Assembly: GCF_041146395.1 (NCBI RefSeq)
Contig: NC_090986.1
Coordinates: 39,282,001-39,346,000, forward strand
DNA length: 64,000 nt
Reading direction: 5' to 3'
Source of the DNA: Eulemur rufifrons
Lineage: Eukaryota > Chordata > Mammalia > Primates > Lemuridae
Position 1 is the first letter of the stretch, and every line of letters starts with the position of its first letter. Under the pieces are notes generated by a model, which was not told where the DNA came from, did not search any database, and saw only the letters and a program-made list of their open reading frames with translations. A program made the translations under genes and the position numbers. Of this stretch, positions 35,255 through 48,495 are shown in pieces.

Positions 35255-35445
35255 AGTTCAAATATGTTTGAATGTTTTATCTTTGCTATGTGCTGTGCAA
35301 GACACTTAGGGTACAAAGATGAGTCACACATGGTCTTTGCTGTCAGGGAGCTTATAATTTACTAACGGGAGACATAACCCAGTCCCACTGATAATGGTTG
35401 GATAACATAAATGCTATGAAACAGGTGTGCCCAGGGTGCCCTGGG
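35255..35445 (-). mobile_element. L2-like LINE fragment, minus strand
   Basis: 'tatgtgctgtgcaagacact', 'tagggtacaaagatgagtca', 'ggagcttataatttactaac' and 'ataaatgctatgaaacaggt' resemble antisense L2. Confidence 0.65.
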
Positions 35446-37890
35446 GGATGGGGAACAAGGCTGTCCAATCTGAATGTGCAGGGGTGGCCCCACTATGACC
35501 CTTGCTGCCTAAGGTACAGCAAGACAGAAACAATATGAGTCATGATAAAAGCTCTCTGTAGCAAGTAGGATCAATAACACACAATATACTGAGTATGTAT
35601 GCGATCCCCGAGTATTCTGCAAAGAACTGCCAGATTTGGGGGGAAAGTGGCCCATGTAGTGTCATTTTCAGTAGTCTTTGTCTCTGATAAAATCTGTTCT
35701 CTCTCCGGCTCTTTTCTAGCTCAGTAAAAGATCTCTGAGTATAATGGTGTTATTGCTAATCCCTGTTCAGCTTTCTTTCCCGTGTATTTGGTAATTTTTT
35801 CTAACATTTTTAAAATAGTTCTTTCTAGTAATAGTTCTGTGGTCTTAAGGAAGTAGCCTCTTCCATTTATATTAAGTAAAACAACATTTCTTTTCAGGTT
35901 CAGGGCTTAAAATTTCTAAAGTTGTTTTCCTCCTTCAGAAAACATCCTCCTCCTCCCTCATTGCTAATTCTGCTGGCTTAAAGTCCTACCTGTGGATTCC
36001 CCTATGCTATCCTGTGTAGTAGGCAGGAGGGAGAAATCTCTGCCCATCTGGATTCTTGTCTATTTCTGTCCTTTTCTCCCAGGAGTGAGCAGACGATTAT
36101 TGTCTTTAGACTTCTTTGAATTCTGTTTGGTATTTGAATGGGGTCGTTTACTTCATGATTCTGGAAGTTCACACACCTAAAATTGAACAGTGCATGTAGC
36201 TGGAGAAACGAATGTGATAGCAGTCCTAGCCTGGAGTACATTTGGATGGAAGAAGTCTATACCCACTGAATGCAGGCAGCAATAAGCATGTGTGTTCTGA
36301 AGACAGACGAGCAAATTTGCCTCCTTACTTCCTGCTGAACATAGAGCCTCTTTTGTCTTGTGCTGTCTACCAGCAAACAAAGAAACCACTTGGCCACATA
36401 TAGCTCACATTTTATTTATTTATTTCCCCCCTGTAGTGTTTTCAGACCAACCTGCCCTACACGAAGGAATCATGTCTCCTGATTAGCAAGGCCAGACTGT
36501 TGCTTGGGAAGTTTCCCTGTGACCTCTGCAATAGATTAATTGTTTGCCATAAGGAAGTCTCTTAACCTTGTGGTATTTCCTTTTATACTCCTCGAGTAGA
36601 GGATAATAACGCTGGATAAGAAAAATGATCTGTTAGCCACAAGTAGGAAGCATCCTTTCAATGTCTTTGTATATATAGGCTTCCTGTTACAATAATAGTA
36701 CTATTTTGTCCAATTAAAATAATTCAGGAATGTTTTAAAACACTGTTTTCTGGATAATAAGACAATTTGTCAAGGTGTTACCATTTTGTCCAAATGTTTC
36801 ATTTCATCTGATGAGAAATTTGTGATAGAAAGTATTTTAACTAGTCTTACCATGTTTAAAGTATTTTTTAAAAAATAATAAAATATGACTTTACCCAGGG
36901 CAAGAGATTGATAGTACCCATATGACATTTTACAAATAGAAAATAAATATGAAGTCCATAGCAATAGTTTTGATATCAGAGATATAAATAATGAAGAACA
37001 TTTTTTGAGATTTCATCTATTTGGCCTTATAAGAAATACTGACCAGGAATCAGTGCCAAAAACCAGACAGGAAAGAACCAAAGGAAGGAAGCCATGCAAT
37101 CTATTGGCATGGTGTTTAAAAATACTGGTTACAATGTCTTTAGAGAAAAGACATAGAGAACTATATAATTTACAAATAGAAAACTGTTGCTATGTGACTG
37201 ACAAAATGAAAGATACTGCACAGAAGTGGCACTTAGAAGCCAAAGGAAAGCTGTAAGTGAGTGGCAGATTAGGAAAACATCAAACAGTAAAACAGTTACC
37301 AGAATAACCATTGCATTTGTATGCAATGACAATTTTTTTAATTCAAATTTGATGTTAAAATCCATCAAATTGTAAAGCATTAGGAACTCTTATTTATCAG
37401 AAAGGTTAGCGTATTTAAAATTAATTTTTGAGGTATAACAGCTTTATGCCACTTTTAATAAAGTATTATAAAAGACAACACACTATCCTCTTGGAATAAA
37501 CTGATGATCAGATTAAATAAACTTTTATCCATTCATATTCATTTTTCTTTTGCGTACTCCAAATGTATCAAGCTCAGCATAAGTAGCTTTATATTCTATA
37601 TTTTTACTGATGTTTTCCTCATTGTTTACACTTACAATGTTACTCTGAGTTGAAGCTTTGATGATACAGTTTTAATCACTACCCTTATATTTGAAGAACT
37701 ATTTTCAAGCTATTCACCCTTTGTGAAGTAAAGAAACAATTGTGACAATAAAAACATGCAAAATTAGCAAATGGTAGCAGGCAATAATATAAAAATGGAA
37801 TGGAAAACTGTTAGTGGAAATGAACTTACACTATTAAATAAATGCATTTTGACACAAAATGACCCATGCAGTTCTTGTAGCACAAGTGCA
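35446..37890. other. Long unassigned noncoding stretch
   Basis: No gene or confident transposon. A (TTTA)n run lies at 36411-36425. Frames on both strands around 35992-36389 and 37005-37380 overlap each other and have no domain. Confidence 0.5.
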
Positions 37891-37894
37891 AAGT

Positions 37895-38260
37895 TTAAGA
37901 GCATAAGAATTATTAATACAACATGTATGAATTTTAAGGACATTAAGCTAAGTGAAATAAGTCAGTTGCAAAAAGACAAATACTGTATGAGTCTATTTAT
38001 GTAAAGTAACTAGAGTAGTCAAATTCAGAGACAAAAGTAGAATGGTGGTTATCAGGGGCTGGAGCAAGAAGAGAGTGAGAATTTAGTGTTTAAAGGGTAC
38101 CAAGTCAGTTTTTCAAGATGAAAAGGACTTCTGGAGTTGGACGGTGGTGATGGATGTACAAAAATGTGCATGTCATTAATACCACTGAACTGTATACTTA
38201 AAAATGGAAAGATAGCAAATTTTGTTGTATGTATTTTACAGTTAAGAATTTTAAAAGAAT
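37895..38260 (+). mobile_element. L1MB-type 3' end, plus strand
   Basis: 'agctaagtgaaataagtcag' (37947), 'gacaaatactgtatgagtct' (37975), 'agaatggtggttatcagggg' (38039), 'tggacggtggtgatggatgt' (38138) and 'ccactgaactgtatacttaa' (38181) are the classic order of an L1MB/L1MA-era 3' UTR. Ends around 38260. Confidence 0.9.
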
Positions 38261-39394
38261 TATTAATAACAGGAGATTTCTTTGAAAGTTTTAATTGCTA
38301 TAATTGAAAACAATTGCTTCATCTCCTGTTCCTCTGAGATTGCCGAGGAACACAAAACACTCTGCAGACCACCTGGCCAGACAGTGGTGGGCCATGGACC
38401 ACATTGAGAGATTCGCTTATGAGAGGAAACCTTGTGTTGCCAATTCACTGCCTGCTCCTTCTCTCCAGGTGAGGAGAAGCTCAGATGTTGAAAAGGCAGA
38501 GGATTTGATCAAAAGGTCTATTTTCTCTGTGGAGTACCTTTTTTCCTCTTGGGATGAGTTCACCCTTTTAGAAGAGAGTCCATATGGAAACACCAGTTTG
38601 GATCCTCTCCAGCCTGAAAATATAGAAATGAAAGGAACTTAATAAGGCATACAGCTGCACTTGTTCAACTCTAAGCTGTAAAACCGAGAAGCAAAAAGAG
38701 GCACTACGGCTCGCTCATGCTGTAATATAGCTCACTACGTACAGGAATGGAGATTTGGGGCTAAAGCCCTAGTTAGAGTTAGTGATGCAGAGTCATCCTC
38801 TTTATGTTTCTCCCTTAGACAGATAACTCAATACATCAGGAGCCACATGACGTAATCCTGGCCATATCTAGACAAGCATCTTCTAAATAAATTTTTTTTG
38901 CTTATATATATGGGAATATTTTGATTATCCATGAGAAGATTTTTATTATCGGGCAGTAATTACTCGATAAGGAAAAAAGCACAAATGTGCTTTAGTGGTA
39001 TATAAAGGCCTCTTACCATTTAGCTCGGTGTACATAGAATTTATTTTATAAAAGAAAACCTGAAGAAGAATAATTGGCCTCCAAAACTTCAAAATTCATT
39101 TGTGATTCATGATAATCTTACCTCCTTAAGAAAAAATATGATAACTACTATATTATTAGCAGAGTATAAAGCCCCTTTTATTAAATATAAATCAGAAAGA
39201 AAATATCTAATATAACTATTCTTGTAGTGCAATTGGTTAACAAATTTTTTAAAAATGCACATTCTCATAATGAATATTATCAAGAAAATGCAAATAATTG
39301 GAAAATACGTTCATAAACTAAATTCAAAATTTTAGCACTTTAAAAGTAAATGAAAGAACCTCCCCTCCTCTAACGTAGCCATCTTAAAGCTATT
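38261..39394. other. Unassigned noncoding stretch
   Basis: Holds a 112-codon plus frame at 38304-38642 that I do not call as a gene (see findings). The rest is AT-rich without recognisable elements. Confidence 0.45.
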
Positions 39395-39500
39395 TCAGTC
39401 AGAAACATTGATTGAGTATCCACTAGTGCAGAGCACTGCATACATTCTTTTGAGTTCAATCAAAATAGAATATACAGTTCTTGCCTTTAAAGACCTTTCC
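39395..39500 (-). mobile_element. Probable L2 LINE fragment, minus strand
   Basis: 'aaacattgattgagtatcca', 'ctagtgcagagcactgcata' and 'tatacagttcttgcctttaa' weakly follow antisense L2. Confidence 0.4.
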
Positions 39501-39799
39501 TTCTTATAAGTCTCCATTAACACAGAAGCATTGAAAAGTATTCAGAATCCACAGATATTGCTCTAAGGTTTACACAATCAATAGGCAGGGAACTTTAAAG
39601 AATGGGGTGGCAAGGGATAATGGATTCAGGAAGTACTAGTTTTGATCTCATCAAAGTATCACATCCCATCAATTTTCCAAGCTCCATAACATACAATAGT
39701 GCAATATCTGCAGATGAACAGAGTCAAGGAGAGCTATGAATACAAACAGCCAGCAAAGAAAGAACTATCAGATGCTCTCATTGGCCTGTTTATTTATTG

Positions 39800-41745
39800 T
39801 TCCTGCCCTTGGGAGGCCAGGAGGAGCTACCTGGATGGCCTCTGAGGCTAGAAGAGGAAAATTCAGAGGGATCAGAGACATTACTTGAGGTGCTTTGACA
39901 AGAGACAGACAGCCTGCCTGCTTCTACACTCCCAGTCTGAGGAAAGGGGAAGCTCTGTGGGTCTGTGATGACTTCCCCACTTTAGTGATTGCCCTATCTT
40001 AGAAACACCAACACACAGACCTGAGCCCCAGCAAGCAGAGAAAGAAAAATAACAATCCACCCAAGGAAAATCAGTCTGGACAAACAGAACTCATGCTTGG
40101 CCAACAGAGCAGTTTGAGGAAAGACTTGACAATTTGACTAAAGAATTAATAAGAACCCTTCAAGAAATTCAAGTACAGTACTTAGGAGACTTTGTGGAGA
40201 TCAGTAGTTTAATACATATATCAAAGGATATATTGGGGGAGAGGGCAAGCTAGCCAACTAGAGACATTGCCTGCTGGAGCATCCCAAAGGGAAGGGAGGG
40301 TTTCAGATAAAGGAAAGGGGGGAATGGGCACAGCTTGGCTGTAGTTCAGAGGAAGAAGAGCTGGAGCCTGCTGGGGACCTCATGAAGGGAAATTGGAAAG
40401 CAGAAAAGGAAAAGGAAAAAAAGATATCAGCGAGGATCTGACCCAGAGAGGCTTGGAGCACAGTGAAGGGGAGAATTCCCAGCAAAGGAGAAGAAGTGCC
40501 CTGCAATCCTATTAACGCAGAGCTGAGAGAAGAGGAAGCAGATGAGAAGAAACCAGCAAAAAAGAACCCAGGCAACAAGAAAAAAAACAAAATAGCTTGA
40601 TACCCCCAAGGGATCACAGTGGAGCTACAATAGTGATCTTCATCCACAAGGAAATTGCTGAAATGACGGAAATGAAATTCAGAATATGGATGGCAAATAA
40701 GATGAATGGAATTGAAGAGAAAGTTGAAAACCAACAAAAAGAAGCCAAAAAAAAAATATTTTAGGAAACTAATGAAAAAGTCACTAAAGAGCTAGACAAC
40801 ATAACAAAGGATATACTAGATCTTAAAGAAATGAAAGAGTCATTTAGAGAACTTCAAAACATAGCAAAAAGCATCAGCAAAAGATTAAACCAAGAAGAAA
40901 GAATCTCACAGCTTGAAGACAAGGTTATTGAGCTAACTCAAGTCATTTAAAAAGGCAGAGAAGAGAACAGAAAAGGCAGAGCAATCACTTAGAGAGACGT
41001 ATGACTATGTGAAGTGAACTAACATATGAATTATAGGCAGCCCTAAGGGAGTAGAAGAAAGAGCTAAAAGCATGGAAAATCTATTTGAGGGAATTATTAA
41101 GAAAAATTTCCTGGTATTGCCAGAGGTCCGTATATTTAGATACAAGATGGCCATCAAACTCTGAGAAGATTCATACCAAAGAGGACATCTCTAAGATACA
41201 TAGTCATCAACTTGGCCAAAGTCATCCAAAGGAAAAGAAGTCTTTCTATAAAAAATATACCTGTATTCAAATGTTTATTGTAGCACAATTCACAATTGCA
41301 ATGATGTGGAATCAACCCCAAGTCCCCATCAATTCATGAGTGAATTAATAAAATGTGGTATATGTATACCATGGAGTACTACTCAGCCGTAAGAAAGGAT
41401 GAATTGTCTTTTGCAACAATTTTGATGGAACTGGAGACATTCTCCTACATGAATTATCTCAAGAATGGAAAACCAGATACCACATGTACTCATTATTAAA
41501 TTGGAACTAATCTATGAACACATATGTGCACAGAGGGAAGTAGCAGTCAATGGAAATCAAACATGGGGGAGGTGGGAGGAGGGGAGGGATACAAACCTAC
41601 CTAATGGTATACTATTTGGGTGATGGCCACACCTATAGCCATGATTCAAGAATTACAAAAGCAATCCATGTAACCAAAAACTTATACATCCCCTTAATAT
41701 TTTGAAATAAATTTAAAAAATAAAATAAAATAAAATAAAATGTTT
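39800..41745 (+). mobile_element. Internally deleted lemur L1 (5' part + ORF1 joined to ORF2 end), plus strand
   Basis: Three parts. First, about 39800-40630 is a probable 5' UTR; its left limit is uncertain. Second, 40630-41222 is ORF1: a lysine/glutamate-rich coiled coil with a 'RISQLEDKVIEL' block near 40900, then 'RTNIRIIG'-like and 'KRTSLRYI'-like blocks of the RNA-binding domain, broken by several stops and shifts. Third, after a junction at about 41222-41226, comes the ORF2 C-terminal part (PKEKKSFYKK, MFIVAQFTIA, WNQPQVP), the 3' UTR and an (AAAAT)n tail at 41714-41740. The endonuclease and reverse transcriptase, some 3.5-4 kb of a normal L1, are missing. The result resembles a half-L1 and can only have moved with help from another L1, unless the deletion happened after insertion. 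Confidence 0.85.
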
Positions 41746-43810
41746 GGAGGTTCCCTCATTGCTAATTTAATTCTTTGGCCTGTTTGCTCACAACTATTGG
41801 ATAGAACTAGTCACAGGGTGCCCGCTGACTGCTAGGAGCTGTAAAGGAGAACTTCCCACGTGCTCAAGAAAAAGAATTGGCTGATTCCTTGGATTCTCCT
41901 CCAAAGTTTGTTTTGAGGATTTGAGGCTTTGTTTGTGGTTTGTTTTGTTCAAATATAAGTAATTCATAGTGATGGTGGCAGAGGAAGCTAAAGAAATAAA
42001 TGTAATCAATGAAGAAATTTCTACAAAGGGAATTTAGTTACCTGCTAAGGTGGTTGAAAAAGAAAGGCAATGGAAGTTTTCACAATGGCAGCTCTAGAAC
42101 TGGATGCTATTTACAGTAACAAAGTATGGAATTAGGTTATAAAAACAATGTGTAAGAATTGCAAAGGAGGGGCAAAAGACAGCTAATAAAGATAAAGGAA
42201 GCAGATGAGGCTGCTATCAAAGTGAAGCAGCAAACTGTATGACATTTCAAAATGGTACAGTGGAGAAGAAAGAGCTGAAGATGATTTGATTGCTCAGACT
42301 GACATTAAGCAACCGTGCCTGCTGCTGAGTCCTCATGTTTCTGGCAAACTCCAAGGACACTATGTACTATACTTTGGCATATCCTATTTTAAGATTTAGC
42401 TTGAAGTCAGGCAGTTAGCTACAGCACTGAATTCTGAATAAGACATTAGCTTGTTTTTACTTGAAGTATTGAGATCTTCCTAAAGTTCTTTTTTCTCTAA
42501 AAATACCCCAGTTACAAAACCATGACAAGAGAGCTCACATTTGTCTTTGAATTAGCTTTAACAAATGCCATATTTTTATTTTCCAGAAGTATCTTCAGGA
42601 ACTTCACTTTATACCCTGTTATGCATCCAACACGGGTGGCCAGGATTTATCCAGTGAACTAACTATGTCTATAAACAGCAAAAGCCAAGAGCAGATTTCC
42701 CAGGAAAACTAGACTCCAGTGATAGATATCACCTCATTGCCTATAAAGTTAGATACATAATATAATCCAAAACTTTAAAATACATATATACCTTGTCACC
42801 CATTATTAATTTATGTTCCTTATAATGGGTGGCTGGTTCTCCTACCATAATTATTTTAAATTGTGTTTAATATATTGTCAGATGACATAAAATTTATCCC
42901 ATAAAATTTATTAAACATTTACATAAATATGCTATTACAGTCACACTCTAGAAAAAGAGATAGTTCATTACATTCACTTGAAAATTAAATTTGAGAATTC
43001 ATCATAACTCATTGTCATGGACAAATATATGTAAATGGTGACATTTTAATATGACCATTTAAAAAATTTTTTAATTGATAAATAATTACCCAAAGTACAT
43101 TTTCTGAAAAGTAATATTTTAAGCAAAGGACCAAAAGCTAATTTTAGTTATTGAAATAAATAATTTTTATAGACCTCTTGGGTTCTCTACTACAACCATT
43201 ACCTGTTCCCCCAACAGAAAAGATGGTTAGCAATTTATAGAAAATAAAATCTTACAAAATGAGAAAAATCCAAGTCACTAATTATCCCAACAGTGTTGCA
43301 TTTTGAAAAATATGTAATTTTTAAGCATATACTTTACTAATAACTAAAATTATCTTCCATATGTTTTACCAATAAAGCAAAGCTTTAAGCGTAACAATAA
43401 AGAAGTAGACACATGCTTGCTATTTCTAGCACAACATCCACATGATAAGGAATTTACAGTGATGAAAGCATTAAAGTGAAAACTAAGAATTTAATTTTTT
43501 AAGTTACCTATTTTTAAAAAAGTAGGAACAATACAATGAAAATATTGTTCCTAAGATGTAACTACTGACATTGTTAAGAAAAAAAATGGTACTTATCCAT
43601 TATAATTTGGGAAGACATAAAACATAAAACATCCTCCATATAGATTCTTCTTCTCCTCACCCCAACACCTTAAATTGTAGGATTTCTAAATTCCATTCTG
43701 TCCTGGTCCTGTACTACAAATGCACTCCTCACACTCCCAGGAAGATCAAATCCACTTCTGTGATTTTAGTTACCATCTGTGTACCAAAGACTTCAAAATT
43801 TACAGTTCTT
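41746..43810. other. Unassigned noncoding stretch
   Basis: No gene, RNA gene or confident transposon. AT-rich after 42700. Confidence 0.5.
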
Positions 43811-44117
43811 GGCTGGGTGCGGTGGCTCATGCCTTTAATCTTAGCACTCTCAGTGACCGAGGCGTGAGGACCACTTGAGCTCAGGAGTTCAAGATCAGCA
43901 TGGGCAAGAGTTAGACCCCGTCTCTACTAAAAATAGAAAAATTAGCCAGGTGTCATGGTGTGTGCCTGTAGTCCCAGCTACTTGGGAGGCTGAGGCAGGA
44001 GGATCACTTGAGCCCAGGAGTTTGAGGTTGCAGTGAGTTATGATGATGTCAGTGCACTCTATCCAGGGCGACACAGTGAGACTCTGTCCAAACAACAACA
44101 ACAACAAAACAAAAACC
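43811..44117 (+). mobile_element. Alu SINE, intermediate age, plus strand
   Basis: From 'ggctgggtgcggtggctcat' to a decayed (CAA)n/A-rich tail. It has the strepsirrhine 'aaatagaaaaattagccagg' linker but lacks the long lemur linker insertion. Target duplications: ttacagttctt (43800-43810) and ttacagctctt (44118-44128), one mismatch. The 119-residue minus frame across it is antisense Alu translation. Confidence 0.97.
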
Positions 44118-44228
44118 TTACAGCTCTTGATTCTGAGTTTCAAGCCTGAATGGCCCTCTGCCTTCAGTATCTCTCCATCTCTTTGCCCCACAGGTGACTC
44201 AAACTCAATTGTTTCAAAGTAGCTCATC

Positions 44229-44267
44229 ATATATATATATATACACACACACATATATATGTGTATA
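44229..44267. repeat. (TA)n(CA)n(TA)n microsatellite
   Basis: TA tract, then (AC)n, then TA and TG steps ending 'gtgtata', giving partial self-complementarity. Confidence 0.9.
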
Positions 44268-46114
44268 ATTACAAGTATTTAAAATATGCCAATAAAATAA
44301 TGAAAGAATATAACATAAAAAATTATTGATTGTGCATCAGCTTAAGTCTTCTAGAAAACTGATGCTAAGAGCGAGTTAGGTGTGTAAGAGGTTGGTGGGG
44401 AAGGGGTGTGGGTATAACATCTATGGAAGAGAAAAGAGCAGAAGCAAGTCCGAGCAGGGAAAGCCTCAGATCACAGTGCACATCTGATACCTGTGAAAAT
44501 AAGGAGAACACAGACTGACAAAGAAAGCCTGAGATGACTGTGTAGATCCGACAAGTCTCTGCCAATCCAAAGATTGCTTATTAGGGGAGTCCCATTTGGA
44601 GCAGGACCTAGAAGCACTGTGGTGCTCACTCAGTGGCTTGGAACAGCACAGGAAAAACAGGGCCTTGGCTTAAACATTGCAGCAGGTCATGAAGGTGCCA
44701 CAGCTGGAGGCTGCCAGCCAACTGAACTTGAAAACTGAATGGCAAGTTTTTTCTGGAAGGGAAATTGTAACCTCTGGGTGGAATAATGGATTCATACAAC
44801 TTCTGGTATTTTGTGTTTCTTAGCATGAGCATGTCCTGTTTTCCTTGTTTCAAAAAAGTAAACTTTTGATTTTTAAAAAACTAGCCTTGAGGTTCTCATC
44901 AGCCCAGATACAAAAATAGAACTGCAAATGTACAATTCTTGCTTATTTACTTGCATTTATATAACATTAGGATCTGCCACATTCTATTTTAAGCACTTTG
45001 AATTAACTTATTTCAAGGTTTTTTTGTTGTTGTTGATTCTAACTTCCTATGACTTGTCTTGCGCTTTGCTTTACCCTGTCACTGAAATTCTCCCTTTGTT
45101 ATAGATGCACATGATTAAGATCAGAAAAATTCTGAAGTGACCTTAGAGGACACCTACCCTACAGACCCTCAAGGGGAGTTTCATGGAACCTCGAGAATTC
45201 AACATTGTCTCAGTGGTCAATGAAGGGTGAGGAGGAGGAGCCCCAGTGGGTGGGCTCCATCCTGTACATCCCACTCTCTCTTTTATCTGTTTATTAATTA
45301 GGGTTCTGTGCACAAAATTATCCTTTAAACAAGCATCTCTGGTGTTTAAAATGTTGAAATCACTGTAAATCCTTGAAATCCAATCATAACATGTGGTTGG
45401 CTACCACCAACATTGGGCAAATCACTACCTAACGAGGCCACTACATCTTTGGACCACTCTAGGGTGGAGAGTTCTGCCTATAATGGTTTGATAGTCATAG
45501 ACTTAAACATTAGTCTCTCCATCCCTAGATTGTAGCAAAGGAAATACTTTAGTTGCTTTATGCCCACTAATATTGGGCAAAGGAAGAAGGAAAAATATTG
45601 AAAGGACAGGAGTATAATATAGGTTATGGAATGTCATATACCCTGATTTATATCCCTAGAGAACTCGTGTTGACATCAGTATTTATCAGACTGACACCAA
45701 ATATACCCCCAGTAAATATTTGTTGTGAGAACTAATGAAAGAATGCCTCCTTTCCACTATCTTCAACTAGTTGGAAATTTTTCATACATCATTTAGCCTA
45801 ACTTGTTGTTTTCCTGTCACATGCACATAAGAAGAGAGTGTTGAAAATATCTCATATAGTCATGAATATAACTATGAGTTTGCATGTTCTTAGCGAAAAT
45901 ATGCTGCCTCCTACTGATGATGTTTAAGTGATCAGAATGTAACTTCTTTAATAATTCTTTCTGAAATATTTACATTCTATATCTACTGGTGGATAATGTT
46001 AATATAAGATCATATTTTCTTCTGTTGTACTGAGAATTTGGAGATTGTCAATGGCCAGGTTTCTGACTTCTCTCTGGTTCCCCATGCTGCTTTAGGACAC
46101 TGAAAATGTATTGC
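44268..46114. other. Unassigned noncoding stretch
   Basis: No gene or confident transposon. 'cagtaaatatttgttgtgag' near 45710 could be a scrap of an L2 tail. Confidence 0.45.
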
Positions 46115-46605
46115 AACAGGCCATCAGACTCATCTATCTATCAATATATTTTTATGGCTTAAAACAATGTCACTGGCTTATGATTTAAGTGGCTTGGCTA
46201 TTTGGGTAGGTCTCATCTGGCACAGCTTGCCTCTATTCCACATGGCATTGGCCAGGCTCACTCATGTGTTCCTGGTCAGTTGGCAGGTTGGGTAGGCGAG
46301 ATTGGACCTGGAGAGTCTCACTCACATGTCTGGCACTGGGCTGAAGCTGTCAGTCAGGTTGCTATGGCCTCTCCTGCAGGCTGGCTTGGCTTCTTTGCAT
46401 GATGGCTACATTCGAAGAAGACAAGCATAGACATTGCAAGGCCTCTTGAGGCCTGGGTTCAGAAGTACAGTGCCATTCATGCTGCCATCTGATGGTTAAA
46501 GCAAGTCACAAGGCCAGCTCAGATTCAAGGGGTTGGAAAATGAACTCCTCTTCTTGATGGGAATTGCAAATAATTTGTGGTCATGTTTAATCTATGACAG
46601 TGGGC
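46115..46605 (-). mobile_element. MLT1-type solo LTR (ERVL-MaLR), minus strand
   Basis: Antisense MLT1: 'gagagtctcactcacatgtc' (46311), 'ctctcctgcaggctggcttg' (46370), 'caaggcctcttgaggcctgg' (46437), 'caagtcacaaggccagctca' (46502) and 'gattcaaggggttggaaaat' (46522). The 66-residue plus frame at 46202-46402 is inside it and not a gene. Confidence 0.8.
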
Positions 46606-48054
46606 ATAGATCTTTCTTGTTCCTCTTTTTCTCTTTCCCTTTTTTTCATTCCTTTTAGATAATGAAATGGATGAGTTTTTCGTTGTTTGTTTGTTTGTTT
46701 TGATTTCCTTGACTTGTCTTTCCTTTTGAAGTTCATGTTAGAACAAAGCTTTCTTGATTAAAGCATGTCCTCTGCGATTAACGTGTGTGGCCCTGGACTG
46801 ATAATTTCAGAGACTCATTCAGAACACCAAATGCCTTTTACAGAGTGAACATAAACCCCGGTATTCCTGAGACAGTCCCAATTTATGTCTGCAGTCCAAG
46901 ATGCTGTCCAGTTTAACCTTTGTTTCATTTTCTTTCACTCTCAGATGTGGTGGGTTTTGAACAACAAATACTTGTTACAACCTATCTTGAGCTTTTATAA
47001 CCTTATGGGTAGTTTTGTTCTTACTTTTTCAGGGCAAACATAATTTTCTTGGATAATATATGTTGACAAAATACGAATTAAGTAGATCAGTTATCTTAAT
47101 ATCTATTCTAAGTATTTATTCCAGACAATGGATCTATTACTTTCTTAACCTTCTAGCTTTTAACAAATTAAAATGAACTCTTCTGAATCTCTCCGAAAGA
47201 AAAACACAGATTATATGAGACATTCTTATGCTATTTATATGGTTTTAAGAAACAGTTGTGTAGCCATCCTTGAGTAAAAGTCCATTTTTTTCATATATTA
47301 TGCATGTTCTTTAATAGATAAGCCTCAAGTTGATTGATTGATTTTGTTTTGGAGAGCCACCGTTCCCTCTTAAAGACCTTCCCACTGAGATTTTATGCCA
47401 TAAAATGATATTTATATTTTCTCTAAATCTTCTCAAAACAATTGAGGAATGCTGATCCCTAATTATTTTTCCACGGGTATCAATGACCTTAAGATGATAT
47501 TTTTGCATTTTTACCCTATTTCCAATTCCACATATTTCTCTGGTTGTCAAAATCTATTCCAAGTAAAAGTTCCTTTTCTTAATTTCACTACCTTCTGTAA
47601 ATTACCATGAAGGAAAGTAAAATTAATATGTTATGCTCTGCTTTAAGTTAATGAGTCTTTCACTTAATGTCTGGATAGCATCAAATCAGATTCAAGGTCC
47701 AGAGTATGTAAGGTAATGCTTGCACTTAAGTAATATATATAATATTAAAATATATAAATTATTCCCTTGCATTTAAAAAATGCATAAATTATTTGATACC
47801 TCCCTCACAATGGAGTACTCAATAGTTATGGTTTCATCTGGACATTTGTTTCTTTTCTCACTTACGTCATGTTAATTCTTTTACGCTTTAGTGTACTCTC
47901 ATAACTTATGAGTAGTGAATTAAAATGATTGCTTTATATATTTGTCCAATTTACTCAGGATCTTATGTGTCAAAAACTATGAAAGCTATGAGATTTTACC
48001 TTACTCGTCAACTAGCAATTTAGACCGTCACAATTTCTTGGATGCTGGTATAAG
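46606..48054. other. Unassigned noncoding stretch
   Basis: A (GTTT)n run lies at 46682-46701. Otherwise AT-rich with no recognised element or exon. Confidence 0.5.
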
Positions 48055-48495
48055 ACATAATACTCTGGGCCAGAATTGAAGGATAGTTTATTATTCACAG
48101 AGGTAAAAGTAAGTAGAGTTCAGCATTTTTGCACTGGTTTTCTGTCCACCAATTCCCATAAGACATTATACAGTGAGTCAGAGAACACCTGCACACACAG
48201 AGGGTTGCTTTACAGGAGAGAATCCCTGAGTCTAGGAAACCCAAATCTGTTATAATTGGCAGTGAGAGGATTTGCCCTTTGCTCTGGAAGAGACGATATC
48301 TCCATCTTCAAAGGCTATTTCACTGTACACATATTCTTGAAAAGATATTTTCCTTTGTCCAGAACAAAGGGCTACCGGCGCCTCACTCACAACACAAGGA
48401 GAAAGCAAAAGACCAATGGAAAATTGTCTCCCACATTATGTCTAAACAGGGTTCCAAGGTGCCACTCTAATAGAACTTTCTAGTCAGCACGCATT
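48055..48495 (-). mobile_element. Possible LTR-like repeat, minus strand, family unassigned
   Basis: The plus strand contains 'gaattgaaggatagtttatt' (48073), whose reverse complement has an AATAAA-like signal ('aataaactatccttc'), followed by a more GC-balanced block to about 48490. This is the arrangement of an antisense LTR. I cannot name a family. Frames at 48256-48483 look like chance. Confidence 0.35.

Noticed and set aside
38450..38480. Possible splice site ('ttctctccaggtgaggag')
   Set aside because: Acceptor-like and donor-like text adjoin with no exon between; no second exon found.
40303..40737. Minus-strand open frame of 144 residues, the longest in the window
   Set aside because: It is antisense to the 5'/ORF1 region of the plus-strand L1. 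Its serine/phenylalanine-rich composition comes from purine-rich L1 sequence read backwards.
43895..44254. Minus-strand open frame of 119 residues
   Set aside because: Most of it is antisense Alu translation (phrases such as [21 protein letters not shown]).
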